Shown: in pieces, positions 1 through 7,261 of the stretch
Numbering within the stretch: position 1 is the first letter of the stretch
Layout of the letters: every line of letters starts with the position of its first letter
Source: an uncultured Burkholderiales bacterium
GTDB taxonomy: Bacteria; Pseudomonadota; Gammaproteobacteria; Burkholderiales; Burkholderiaceae_E
DNA length: 10,334 bases
NCBI GenBank assembly: GCA_903923345.1
Contig: CAIXXI010000225.1
Coordinates: 1-10,334 of the forward strand
Reading direction: 5' to 3'
Made by a program: the position numbers and the translations under genes
Notes under the pieces: model-generated
Told to the model about the DNA's origin: nothing
The model's database searches: none
The model's input: the letters and a program-made list of their open reading frames with translations, nothing else

Positions 1-246
1 TCGTCCTACTGGATCAATTCGGTCTTCGTCTTTCGAACGCCAATGTCTCTCAGGGGGTTGCTGAAATTCCCCATGGTGTATGTCTTTCAGTACGCTGCAT
101 CGGCGCTGCTGCTCTGGTTGCTGGTTGAGCAGCTCGGTATGAACAAGGCGATTGCACCCTTGATCGTCACTGCAGCCCTTCTGCCATTGACCTTTCTTCT
201 GAGCCGATTCGTCCTGAGTGGACCCGCAGCGGGGTCAGGAAAATGA
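1..246 (+). CDS. GtrA-family membrane protein, C-terminal part (5' end outside window)
   Basis: The reading frame is open from the first base of the window, so the gene starts upstream; 81 residues are visible. The visible start (SYWINSVFVF) fits the conserved loop of GtrA-like proteins, where a NRxWVF-like motif follows a helix. Two hydrophobic helices follow, at about visible residues 21-45 and 50-72, then a short polar tail. GtrA-family proteins are small four-helix inner-membrane proteins. Some are thought to flip undecaprenyl-phosphate-linked sugars, and many partner a glycosyltransferase. The stop codon overlaps the next gene's ATG (ATGA at 243-246), so translation is probably coupled to that glycosyltransferase, which supports a role in surface-glycan assembly. 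A short internal ATG at 43 is not the true start because the homology runs through it. The family call is fairly firm; the transported substrate cannot be read from the sequence. Confidence 0.72.
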   Translation, partial: SSYWINSVFVFRTPMSLRGLLKFPMVYVFQYAASALLLWLLVEQLGMNKAIAPLIVTAALLPLTFLLSRFVLSGPAAGSGK

Positions 247-1208
247 GCGCTCCCTCTTCATCAGCCGACAACGCTGCGATCGGGAAGATGCGGGCGATGC
301 CCATCTGCGACGCGGTCATCGTCAACTACAACGCGGGCGGGCTACTAAGCCGCTGTGTGCACGCCCTGTCAGCCGAATGGCCAGTCGCGAAGGTGATCGT
401 CTCCGACAACGGTTCGGTTGACACCAGCCTAGTGGAGCTTACGGTTGATTCAATCGGGACTGCGGAACTGACGGTTCAGAAAAATGACGCAAACCTCGGC
501 TTCGGCCGAGCCTGCAATATCGGCTTCAGCCTCACTCAAGCACCCTACGTTCTCTTCATCAACCCCGATTGCATTGCCCAACCCGGCAGCGTTGAGAGAC
601 TGGTCGAAGTTCTGCAACAGCATCCCGACATGGGCATGGTCGGCCCCTTGATCCTGAATCCGGACGGCAGTGAGCAGGCAGGCGCCCGGCGCACCACTCC
701 TACGGTCGGACGTGCCTTCATCAAAGCCTTCGGTCTGTCTCGACTCGCCGCACGCTTTTCCGGCGGGCCCGGTGACTTCAATCTCGACAGCACTGTGCTG
801 CCCACTGAGTCATCGGATGTCGACGCCATCTCCGGTGCCTGCATGCTCGTACGCAGAAGCGCCATCGAACAGGTCGGGCTCTTTGATGAGGGCTACTTCA
901 TGCACTGCGAGGATCTGGATTGGTGCATGCGGTTTCGGTTGGCGGGCTGGCGTGTGGTGTTTGTACCCGATGCCGTGGTCATGCACGAGAAGGGCGTCAG
1001 CAGCCGCTCACGCCCCGTTTTTGTCGAGTGGCACAAGCATCGCGGCATGGCGCGCTATTACCGCAAGTTTTTCGCCAATCGCTACCCACTGATCCTGATG
1101 CCATTCGTCATGCTGGCCATCTGGGTGCGCTTTGGTGCGGTGGCCCTTCGGCACCTGAGTCGGCGGCTGATGGGCGCACTCATCAGCCCAGGCGCCGCCC
1201 GCGGCTAA
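243..1208 (+). CDS. Family 2 glycosyltransferase (WbbL/rhamnosyltransferase-like)
   Basis: This 321-residue protein has a GT-A fold. IVNYNAGGLL (residues 26-35) and VSDNGSVD (53-60) form the nucleotide-binding N-terminal half. NLGFGRACNIG (84-94) and LFINPDC (104-110) follow, with NPD standing where many GT2 enzymes carry DxD. The acceptor and catalytic region is ISGACMLVRR (196-205) then FDEGYFMHCEDLDW (214-227), whose ED pair holds the likely catalytic base. A hydrophobic stretch near 283-300 followed by basic residues could anchor it to the inner membrane. The pattern matches GT2 enzymes such as WbbL that add rhamnose or a similar sugar to lipid-linked GlcNAc, but donor and acceptor cannot be deduced. 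The ATG at 243 overlaps the GtrA stop and has a GGTCAGGA-like ribosome site just upstream. Met16 or Met19 are alternative starts, since the fold proper begins near residue 21. It probably extends the glycan primed by the next gene's product. Confidence 0.88.
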   Translation: MSAPSSSADNAAIGKMRAMPICDAVIVNYNAGGLLSRCVHALSAEWPVAKVIVSDNGSVDTSLVELTVDSIGTAELTVQKNDANLGFGRACNIGFSLTQAPYVLFINPDCIAQPGSVERLVEVLQQHPDMGMVGPLILNPDGSEQAGARRTTPTVGRAFIKAFGLSRLAARFSGGPGDFNLDSTVLPTESSDVDAISGACMLVRRSAIEQVGLFDEGYFMHCEDLDWCMRFRLAGWRVVFVPDAVVMHEKGVSSRSRPVFVEWHKHRGMARYYRKFFANRYPLILMPFVMLAIWVRFGAVALRHLSRRLMGALISPGAARG

Positions 1209-1217
1209 GCCCCGCTG

Positions 1218-2192
1218 ATGACACCGATCATGCATGCACTGCTGGCCGCTGCCGTCGCAGCCACATTGATCGCCGTGATCCTGCGCAGCCCACTGGCCCG
1301 CCGCGGCCTTGATCAACCCAACGCGCGCTCGATGCACACCCGCGCGGTGCCGCGCACTGGTGGACTCGGCGTCCTGGCTGGCCTGTCGCTGTCGATGATC
1401 ATCCTGGCCAACCCGCTGCCGCTCGCAATCTGGGCTGCACTGGTGCTGGTGGTTGCGATTTCCCTGCTCGATGACTTTCATGGGCTGTCGCCACTGACCC
1501 GGCTGCCCCTTCACTTAGTGGCTGCAGCGCTGGTCACTCGCTCCTGTCTGCCTGACGCGACCTGGCCGGTCCAGGTGCTCACCACCCTGTCCACCGCATG
1601 GATGATCAATCTCTACAACTTTATGGATGGGTCCGACGGCTTAGCCGGCGGGCAGGCGGTTTTCGGCTTTGGAACTCTGGGGCTTGCTGCTTGGCTCGGT
1701 AACGACTTTGGGCTTGCGTGCGCGTGCGCTGCGATTGCCGGTGCGGCTGCAGGTTTCCTGATGTTCAACCTGCCGCCGGCCCGAATCTTCTTGGGCGATG
1801 CCGGTTCGACGTCGCTGGGCCTGCTGGCGGGTGCAATTGGTGTATTAGGGGTCGCCCGAAACCTCTGGTCACCTGCCGTCCCGATTCTTGCCTTTTTCCC
1901 CTTCATTTTCGATGCTTCGGCCACCCTGTTCGATCGACTGTATCGCCGCCAGCGTATCTGGCAAGCCCACCGGGAACACGCTTATCAACGCCTGAATTTG
2001 GGCGGTTGGGGTCATCGAAAGACCGCACTGGCCTACTTCGTCTGGATGGCAGTCAGTGGGATGTTGGCGATTGCTAGCTTAGGACCGCTCCCCGAACTGA
2101 CCCTCGTGCTCTTAATGACGATGGCGAGCGCAGTGCTTTACGGTATCGTTCGCTCACGGCGGCCATTGCATCGCAACATTCGCCAGAAATAA
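1218..2192 (+). CDS. wbpL: WbpL/WecA-type undecaprenyl-phosphate N-acetylhexosamine-1-phosphate transferase
   Basis: This is a polytopic inner-membrane protein of 324 residues from the MraY/WecA/WbpL (glycosyltransferase 4) superfamily. These enzymes transfer a sugar-1-phosphate from UDP-sugar to undecaprenyl phosphate, starting O-antigen or similar glycans. Visible signatures are DQPNARSMH (32-40) with PRTGG (45-49), the Mg-binding DD pair (85-86, in LLDDFHGL), NFMDGSDGLAG (134-144), FLGDAGS (191-197) and the cytoplasmic HREHAYQRL loop (251-259). The histidine-rich loop and short length favour the WbpL/WbcO branch over MraY. The first helix begins at residue 4. The ATG lies 9 bases after the upstream stop with only a weak ribosome site, and Met5 is a possible alternative start. 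A wbpM-type gene directly downstream reproduces the wbpL-wbpM pair that closes the Pseudomonas aeruginosa B-band O-antigen cluster. WbpL there uses UDP-FucNAc or UDP-GlcNAc; the sugar used here is unknown. Confidence 0.88.
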   Translation: MTPIMHALLAAAVAATLIAVILRSPLARRGLDQPNARSMHTRAVPRTGGLGVLAGLSLSMIILANPLPLAIWAALVLVVAISLLDDFHGLSPLTRLPLHLVAAALVTRSCLPDATWPVQVLTTLSTAWMINLYNFMDGSDGLAGGQAVFGFGTLGLAAWLGNDFGLACACAAIAGAAAGFLMFNLPPARIFLGDAGSTSLGLLAGAIGVLGVARNLWSPAVPILAFFPFIFDASATLFDRLYRRQRIWQAHREHAYQRLNLGGWGHRKTALAYFVWMAVSGMLAIASLGPLPELTLVLLMTMASAVLYGIVRSRRPLHRNIRQK

Positions 2193-2228
2193 TTCTTTCT
2201 CTCGTCCCACTTCACCTGTTCGACGCCA

Positions 2229-4220
2229 TTGCGACGCATCGCCTTAGGCCCTCAGACTCTGGTCGCCATCGCCTTCGACACACTGGTCGCGGTCGGCGCG
2301 TGGTCGCTCGCTTTTATTGCCCGCTACCAGTTCTCGGTCCTGCCTGAACAGCTCTATCTTTTGTACGCAACGCTTCCGGTGGTTGTTGCAGTTGAACTGG
2401 CCTGCTTCATCTACTTCGGCCTGTATCGCGGCATCTGGCGCTATGCCTCGATGTACGACGTCAAGCGCATCGTCACAGCCGTCGGCGCCTCGGCGCTGAT
2501 CATCCCAATCGTCTTTTTGCTGTGGCGCCATGGGCTGGGCATCCCTCGAGTCCTTTACTTCATCAATCCCCTGCTGCTCATTCTGTTCATGGGCGGCGGA
2601 CGGATTGTGTATCGCTGGTTCAAGGAACACCGTCAGTTCAGCGAACTGCGCAGGCAGGGCCGCCCCGTTCTGCTGATGGGCGCAGGTGACGGTGCTCGCA
2701 GACTATTGCTCGAACTCGAACGCAGCCCCTCTTGGCAGGTCATCGGCCTGCTTGACGACAATCCCAGCAAAGTGGGTCGTGACATCGCTGGCTGCGTCGT
2801 GATGGGCACCTGGGATCAGGTGATGGGAATCGCCCGTCGCACAGACTGTCGCCACGTCATCTTTGCCACACCGGGTGCCGATGCGCAGCAGCGTCGCCGT
2901 GCCTTCGATCTCTGTGAAAAAGCGGGCTTGGAGCTGATGGTCGTGCCCGACCTCGATCAGATGATCGGCAGCCCCAAGCGCATGTCCGAGATCCGTCACA
3001 TCGAACTCGATGACCTGCTCGGACGTGATGAGGTGCATCTGGATACCAGTGGATTGAGCCAGCAACTCACTGGCAAGATCGTCATGGTCACCGGGGCTGG
3101 CGGCTCGATCGGATCGGAGCTGTGCCGGCAGATCGCTCGTTTCTCGCCGCAGGCCATGGTGCTCTTCGAGCTCAACGAATTTGCGCTCTACCAGATCTCA
3201 GAGAACCTCGAGCGGCTGCACCCGGAGCTGCGCATCTGGCCTGTGGTCGGCGATATCAAGGAACACCGACGGCTGGTCGAAGTCTTCGAGCGGTTCAAGC
3301 CCTCGGTTGTCTTTCACGCCGCGGCCTACAAGCATGTGCCGATGCTCGAGGAGCTCAACAGCTGGGAGGCCGTGCGCAACAACACGATCGGAACCCGCCT
3401 GGTGGCCGAGACCTGCGCGGCTTACAAGGTCGAGAAGCTGGTCTTCGTCTCCACCGACAAGGCGGTCAACCCGACCAATGTCATGGGCGCGACCAAGCGA
3501 CTCGCCGAACTCATCCTGCAGCGGATTCACCTTCGCACCGGCCTGCCGGTGGTCATGGTGCGCTTTGGCAATGTGCTGGGCTCAAGCGGCAGCGTCATCC
3601 CCAAGTTTCGGGAGCAGATCGCGCGTGGTGGGCCGATTACGGTCACCCACCCCGAGATCACCCGCTATTTCATGTCGATCACCGAAGCCGCACAGCTCGT
3701 GCTGCAGGCTGGCCAGATGGGCGAGGGCAACGAGATCTTCGTGCTGGAGATGGGCGAACCGATGCGTATTGCGGATCTCGCCCGCGACATGATCCGCTTG
3801 TCAGGCTTTACAGAGGACGACATCGGCATCCAGTACACCGGGCTGCGGCCTGGTGAAAAGCTCTTCGAAGAACTGCTGGCCAGCGATGAGACCACCCTGC
3901 CCACGCGCCACCCGAAACTGCGCATTTCGCGCACGACAGACCCGGTGTCCGGAGAGTGGGAGTCGGCGGTCAGCAATTGGCTTGAATCGCGCAAACCGGT
4001 CAGCGACTCCCAGGTTCGCGGCTGGTTACGGCGCTTCGTGCCGGAGTATGCCCCGCCTGCCGATCTGGAAGTCATCGACCCGAACGGCGCACGAATCGCA
4101 CCGTCAGGGCAGGATGAACCGGTGAAGCTGGTGCTGGTAGCGGGCGGTGGCGAACCCGTGTCACCCAATCGTGGCAACATAGCGGCCCTCAAGCCCCGTC
4201 CCGAATCCGACGCGACCTAG
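2229..4220 (+). CDS. wbpM: WbpM/CapD-type membrane nucleotide-sugar 4,6-dehydratase
   Basis: At 663 residues this is the long, membrane-bound form of the FlaA1/CapD/WbpM family. Four hydrophobic helices fall at about 11-31, 45-66, 83-100 and 107-127. A first Rossmann-like domain begins at VLLMGAGDGARR (147-158). The catalytic extended-SDR domain begins at TGAGGSIG (288-295) and continues through VFHAAAYKHVPM (361-372) and VSTDKAVNPTNVMGATKR (407-424). Substrate-side motifs are RFGNVLGSSGSV (445-456) and GLRPGEKLFEEL (538-549). Asp410-Lys411 and Lys423 are present, and the usual SDR tyrosine is Met419, matching the altered triad described for WbpM. The family converts UDP-GlcNAc to the 4-keto-6-deoxy intermediate for QuiNAc, FucNAc and related sugars. 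Only a TTG at 2229 gives the expected N terminus (MRR then a first helix); an in-frame stop at 2190-2192 blocks a longer version, and no good ribosome site is visible. About 40 C-terminal residues look like a poorly conserved tail. Confidence 0.93.
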   Translation: MRRIALGPQTLVAIAFDTLVAVGAWSLAFIARYQFSVLPEQLYLLYATLPVVVAVELACFIYFGLYRGIWRYASMYDVKRIVTAVGASALIIPIVFLLWRHGLGIPRVLYFINPLLLILFMGGGRIVYRWFKEHRQFSELRRQGRPVLLMGAGDGARRLLLELERSPSWQVIGLLDDNPSKVGRDIAGCVVMGTWDQVMGIARRTDCRHVIFATPGADAQQRRRAFDLCEKAGLELMVVPDLDQMIGSPKRMSEIRHIELDDLLGRDEVHLDTSGLSQQLTGKIVMVTGAGGSIGSELCRQIARFSPQAMVLFELNEFALYQISENLERLHPELRIWPVVGDIKEHRRLVEVFERFKPSVVFHAAAYKHVPMLEELNSWEAVRNNTIGTRLVAETCAAYKVEKLVFVSTDKAVNPTNVMGATKRLAELILQRIHLRTGLPVVMVRFGNVLGSSGSVIPKFREQIARGGPITVTHPEITRYFMSITEAAQLVLQAGQMGEGNEIFVLEMGEPMRIADLARDMIRLSGFTEDDIGIQYTGLRPGEKLFEELLASDETTLPTRHPKLRISRTTDPVSGEWESAVSNWLESRKPVSDSQVRGWLRRFVPEYAPPADLEVIDPNGARIAPSGQDEPVKLVLVAGGGEPVSPNRGNIAALKPRPESDAT

Positions 4221-4268
4221 CCGCGCATCGCATCAAGGACGTGGGCGCCGATTCAACGCTGCCTCGTC

Positions 4269-5087
4269 ATGACCCTTGCCATCGGCGACCTGCAAGGTTG
4301 CAACGCGCGCCTGGGCGCGCTTCTCAAACGAGCTGATCCCTGGACCGACCGCAGGTTGTGGTTTGCGGGCGATCTGGTCAATCGCGGGCCGCATTCGCTC
4401 GAGTCGCTGCGTCGGGTGATGGGCTTTGGCAATCGCGCGATTGCCGTGCTCGGAAACCACGACCTGCACCTGCTGGCCACCGCGGTGAAGGTTCGCAAGT
4501 CGCATCGCAGCGATACGCTCGATTCGATCCTGACTGCGCCTGATCGGGTGGAGTTACTCGACTGGGTTCGTTCCCGGCCACTGGCCCATTTCGACAATGG
4601 GCATCTGATGGTGCACGCCGGTGTGTTCCCTGACTGGAATGTCGAGCAGACCTTGCTGCTGGCTGGTGAGGTGGAGAAGGTGCTGCGCGGGCCGCATTGG
4701 GTCGATTTTCTGAGCGTGATGTACGGCAACACGCCTGACCGGTGGGACGAGACGCTCAGTGGTGATGACCGCCTTCGGGCGATCGTCAATGCATTCACCC
4801 GGATGCGCTATCTCGATGCGAAAGGCCGGATGAATTTCTCCGAGAAAGAAAGCGCCGATCGCCCGCCTGCCGGACTCATTCCCTGGTTCGATGCGCCAGG
4901 ACGACGCACGGCCCATGTCACCGTGATCTTCGGGCACTGGTCGACGCTGGGCCTGCTGATGCGGCCTAATCTGATCGGCCTGGACACCGGTTGCGTCTGG
5001 GGTGGCGCCTTGACTGCGGTGAGGCTTCAGGACCGGGAAGTCTTCCAGGTGCGCTGCCCGCGATCCAGAGATCCGGCCGCGCATTGA
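4269..5087 (+). CDS. apaH: Symmetrical bis(5'-nucleosyl)-tetraphosphatase (Ap4A hydrolase)
   Basis: This cytoplasmic metallophosphatase of 272 residues cleaves Ap4A symmetrically to two ADP. It also removes Np4 caps from RNA, as established for Escherichia coli ApaH. Calcineurin-type metal motifs appear in order: IGDLQGC (5-11), GDLVNRGPHS (34-43), LGNHD (61-65), VHAGVFPDW (115-123) and FGHWS (221-225), followed by GLDTGCVWGG (237-246). The length is normal for the family. The first motif has Gln9 where E. coli has His, a substitution I recall as common in other proteobacterial ApaH proteins, so activity is expected. The ATG starts the protein four residues before the first motif, as in homologues. 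It lies 48 bases after the dehydratase stop with no ribosome site at the usual spacing. It converges on plsC, with only 45 bases between the two stops. Confidence 0.94.
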   Translation: MTLAIGDLQGCNARLGALLKRADPWTDRRLWFAGDLVNRGPHSLESLRRVMGFGNRAIAVLGNHDLHLLATAVKVRKSHRSDTLDSILTAPDRVELLDWVRSRPLAHFDNGHLMVHAGVFPDWNVEQTLLLAGEVEKVLRGPHWVDFLSVMYGNTPDRWDETLSGDDRLRAIVNAFTRMRYLDAKGRMNFSEKESADRPPAGLIPWFDAPGRRTAHVTVIFGHWSTLGLLMRPNLIGLDTGCVWGGALTAVRLQDREVFQVRCPRSRDPAAH

Positions 5088-5105
5088 TTTGAAGCCGGAA
5101 TCGCG

Positions 5106-5130
5106 GAAATTGGGGTCTGACCCCAATTTC
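5106..5130. repeat. Perfect palindrome, copy 1, between apaH and plsC
   Basis: The two arms (GAAATTGGGGT and its reverse complement) pair over 11 bases around a CTG loop. The element fills most of the 45-base gap between the converging apaH and plsC stop codons. The A-rich arm on one side and T-rich arm on the other could let it act as a weak terminator for both genes, although neither side has a long T run. Its 22-base core recurs exactly, in the same orientation, at 5969-5990. It is therefore a dispersed element rather than a one-off terminator. From memory, related TTGGGGTCAGACCCC palindromes are scattered in many proteobacterial genomes, often near IS200/RAYT-like transposases; this was not checked. 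Confidence 0.85.
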
Positions 5131-5132
5131 TA

Positions 5133-5945
5133 CTAGGCGGCGCGGACAGTGCGAAGCGCTTCGGGCAGTTCGTCGTCCAGAGGAAGGCCGAGGCGATTGC
5201 TGATCGCGGTGCGCGCCTGGCGTGCGGCGTCCTGGCGAGTCATGCGCTGCGCGGGCTCAATTGCCGGCAGCACATGCACTTCGACGATCAGCCGCGAGTG
5301 CCCGGTGATCTGCCACAGCGAGTCCATGAAGGTAGTGTCGCCGACATACATCGCCGCGTGGCTGGGCACCCCATCGGGATCGAGATAGCGCAAGCCCACC
5401 GGCACCATCGGCGAGCCGGTGTTGAGCGCGGACTGCACCAGATTGCCGTGAAACGGCAACAGCCTGCGCCCGTCACTGGTCGTGCCCTCCGGAAACACGG
5501 CCGCGCGCATCCCGGCACTGAGCTTCTCGCCCATGGCCTGAATCACGCCATGTACCGCATGACGGCGCCCACGCTCGATGAACACCGTCCCTGCGCGCCC
5601 CACCAACGTTCCCGCCAGTGGCCAGGAGGCGATCTCGGCCTTGGCGGCAAAGGAGGCTGGCGCCAGGCTGTCGATCGCAAAGATGTCGAGCCAGGAAATG
5701 TGGTTGGACAGCAGCAGACGGCCCTGACCTGCGCCATGCTGCCCGCGCATCGCCGACAGCGACTGCGCGCCCGGCGCCGGCATCTCCCGAACCACCGCGC
5801 CGCAACTGCGCATCAGCATCCGCGACCAGGTGGCAATCAGCCATTCACGGCGTGCGTCGCTCACCAACGGGAAGACGCAAAAGACCGTGAAGAGACCGCC
5901 GAGCAGCAGGGCGATCAGTGCGGGGATTCGGTAGAGGCGGCGCAT
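5133..5945 (-). CDS. plsC: 1-acyl-sn-glycerol-3-phosphate acyltransferase (PlsC-like)
   Basis: This 270-residue membrane-associated acyltransferase would acylate lysophosphatidate to phosphatidate in phospholipid synthesis. An N-terminal hydrophobic helix spans about residues 9-29. The catalytic HX4D motif is His82 to Asp87 in SNHISWLDIF. AAKAEIASWPLAG (100-112) and VFIERG (121-126) follow, then the glycerol-phosphate-binding FPEGTTSDG (151-159) and VPVGLRY (181-187). An alternative is OlsA, the lyso-ornithine-lipid acyltransferase, which belongs to the same family; the sequence does not separate the two. The ATG at 5945 lies 8 bases beyond the last base of the pyrC' stop. Its upstream bases are pyrimidine-rich with no ribosome site, so it probably depends on translation of pyrC'. 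It is the last gene of the minus-strand operon. Copies of the same palindrome lie just past its stop and just before its start. Confidence 0.9.
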   Translation of the reverse strand: MRRLYRIPALIALLLGGLFTVFCVFPLVSDARREWLIATWSRMLMRSCGAVVREMPAPGAQSLSAMRGQHGAGQGRLLLSNHISWLDIFAIDSLAPASFAAKAEIASWPLAGTLVGRAGTVFIERGRRHAVHGVIQAMGEKLSAGMRAAVFPEGTTSDGRRLLPFHGNLVQSALNTGSPMVPVGLRYLDPDGVPSHAAMYVGDTTFMDSLWQITGHSRLIVEVHVLPAIEPAQRMTRQDAARQARTAISNRLGLPLDDELPEALRTVRAA

Positions 5946-5953
5946 CAGGGGGG

Positions 5954-7261
5954 TTAGTTGGCGCCTTTAATTGGGGTCTGACCCCAATTTATTTCCATCG
6001 CGACGCGGCCACCCACGATCGTGGTGCTGACGCGGCCGAGCACCTCGCGGTGGGCGAAGGGCGTGTGATGGCCCTGGCTGCGCAAGGTGCTTGGCGAGAC
6101 GACCCAGGGCGCCTGCGGATCGAAGATGCAGACATCCGCTGATGCGCCCACGGCGAGTGCCCCACCCTCGCAGCCCGCGATCCGCGCCGGTTCGGTGGTG
6201 ACGCGCGCCAGCGCAGCAGCCAGCGGCACACCCGCGCGCCGCGCCCAGGCCAGCGTAAGTGGCAACAACAGCTCCAGACCGGTCACGCCGGGCTCTGCCT
6301 CGCCAAAGGGCAGCAGCTTGGCGTCATCGTCGACCGGAGTGTGATCCGAGCAGACCGCATCAATCGTGCCATCGGCCACCGCCGCAGCCAGCGCCTCGCG
6401 ATCACGCTGCGTGCGAAACGGCGGCACCACCCGATAGGCCGAATCGAAATAGCCAATGTCCACATCGACCAGATGCAGGTGATGGACCGCCACATCAGCG
6501 GTCACAGGCAAGCCCTCGCGCCGCGCCGCGCGCACCAGTTCGACCCCGGCAGCCGACGACAGCCGGCACAGGTGCACCCGACAGCCATTGCTGCGGATCA
6601 GCTCGAACAGGGTGTGCAGGGCCACCGTCTCGGCAATGACCGGCACACCCGACAGACCCAGGCGCCCGGAGACCGGCCCGCTGTGCGCCACGCCGCCCCT
6701 AGCCAGATAGGCATCCTGCGGCTGCAGCCAGACGGTGAAGCCGAAGCTGCGGGCATATTGCATGGCCCGCGACAGCACCTGGGTATCAATCAGGGCTTCA
6801 TTGGCCTGTGAAAAGCCCACGCAGCCGGCCTCAGCCAGCTCGGCCATTTCGGTCAGCACCTCGCCTTTCAGACCGATGGTGAGCGCACCCAGCGGATACA
6901 GATGCGCCTGATCCAGGCTGTGGGCACGGTGCTTGAGCATCTCGACCAGACCCGGCTCATCGAGCACCGGATCGGTGTCAGGCGGGCAGACGATGCCGGT
7001 CACGCCACCGGCAAGCGCCGCCTGCATCTCCGACTCCAGCGTGGCCTTGTATTCGAACCCGGGCTCACGCAGCCGCGCCGAGAGGTCGATCAGACCCGGG
7101 CAGACGATCTGCCGGCTCGCATCGATTCGCCGATCCGCATGAAACCCATCCGGCGCATCACCCACCGCCAGAATGCGGCCATCGGCCAGGTGCAGATCGG
7201 CAACCCGATCCAGGCCACTGGAGGCGTCAATCAGGTGCCCGCCTGCAATCGTGAGTTTCAT
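5954..7261 (-). CDS. pyrC': Inactive dihydroorotase homologue (PyrC'/PyrX), ATCase assembly subunit
   Basis: The fold is class I dihydroorotase, 435 residues, with the landmarks DLSARLREPG (59-68), VCPPDTDPVLDEP (91-103), VTADVAVHH (253-261) and CSDHTP (304-309). The metal site is lost. The HxH pair that normally precedes LREPG is Ser61-Ala-Arg63. The CHVS histidine is Arg233 (LCRLSS). The HCED-like segment reads QPQD (180-183). Asp306 remains. It therefore should not convert carbamoyl-aspartate to dihydroorotate. In Pseudomonas putida an inactive homologue encoded directly after pyrB is required to assemble the dodecameric ATCase, and the same role is inferred here. Its ATG overlaps the pyrB stop by 4 bases (7258-7261), favouring coupled synthesis at matched amounts. 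The normal end of the family is near VGGRVAME (416-423). The remaining 12 residues, INWGQTPIKGAN, largely come from a palindromic repeat. A separate active dihydroorotase must exist elsewhere in the genome. Confidence 0.93.
   Translation of the reverse strand: MKLTIAGGHLIDASSGLDRVADLHLADGRILAVGDAPDGFHADRRIDASRQIVCPGLIDLSARLREPGFEYKATLESEMQAALAGGVTGIVCPPDTDPVLDEPGLVEMLKHRAHSLDQAHLYPLGALTIGLKGEVLTEMAELAEAGCVGFSQANEALIDTQVLSRAMQYARSFGFTVWLQPQDAYLARGGVAHSGPVSGRLGLSGVPVIAETVALHTLFELIRSNGCRVHLCRLSSAAGVELVRAARREGLPVTADVAVHHLHLVDVDIGYFDSAYRVVPPFRTQRDREALAAAVADGTIDAVCSDHTPVDDDAKLLPFGEAEPGVTGLELLLPLTLAWARRAGVPLAAALARVTTEPARIAGCEGGALAVGASADVCIFDPQAPWVVSPSTLRSQGHHTPFAHREVLGRVSTTIVGGRVAMEINWGQTPIKGAN
5969..5990. 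repeat. Palindrome copy 2, inside the 3' end of pyrC'
   Basis: The 22 bases are identical to 5108-5129 and in the same orientation. Nine base pairs (AATTGGGGT with its complement, 5969-5977 with 5981-5989) surround a CTG loop. On the minus strand it lies within the pyrC' reading frame and encodes residues 425-431 (NWGQTPI), 13 bases before the stop codon. It is 24 bases upstream of the plsC ATG. In the transcript it would fold as a hairpin just before the plsC start, where it could slow terminating ribosomes or reduce read-through into plsC. Whether it does so cannot be told from sequence. Confidence 0.85.

Noticed and set aside
3477..3500. Missing SDR catalytic tyrosine in the dehydratase (Met419)
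   Set aside because: Methionine at this position is the known state of WbpM-type enzymes, so it does not indicate an inactive protein.
4269..4310. Gln in place of His in the first ApaH metal motif (GDLQG)
   Set aside because: It looked like a lost ligand, but I recall this form as common in other proteobacterial ApaH proteins, and all other motifs are intact.
4554..5126. Minus-strand open frame opposite apaH
   Set aside because: It is antisense to a complete ApaH, shows no motif, and takes its first residues from the palindrome.
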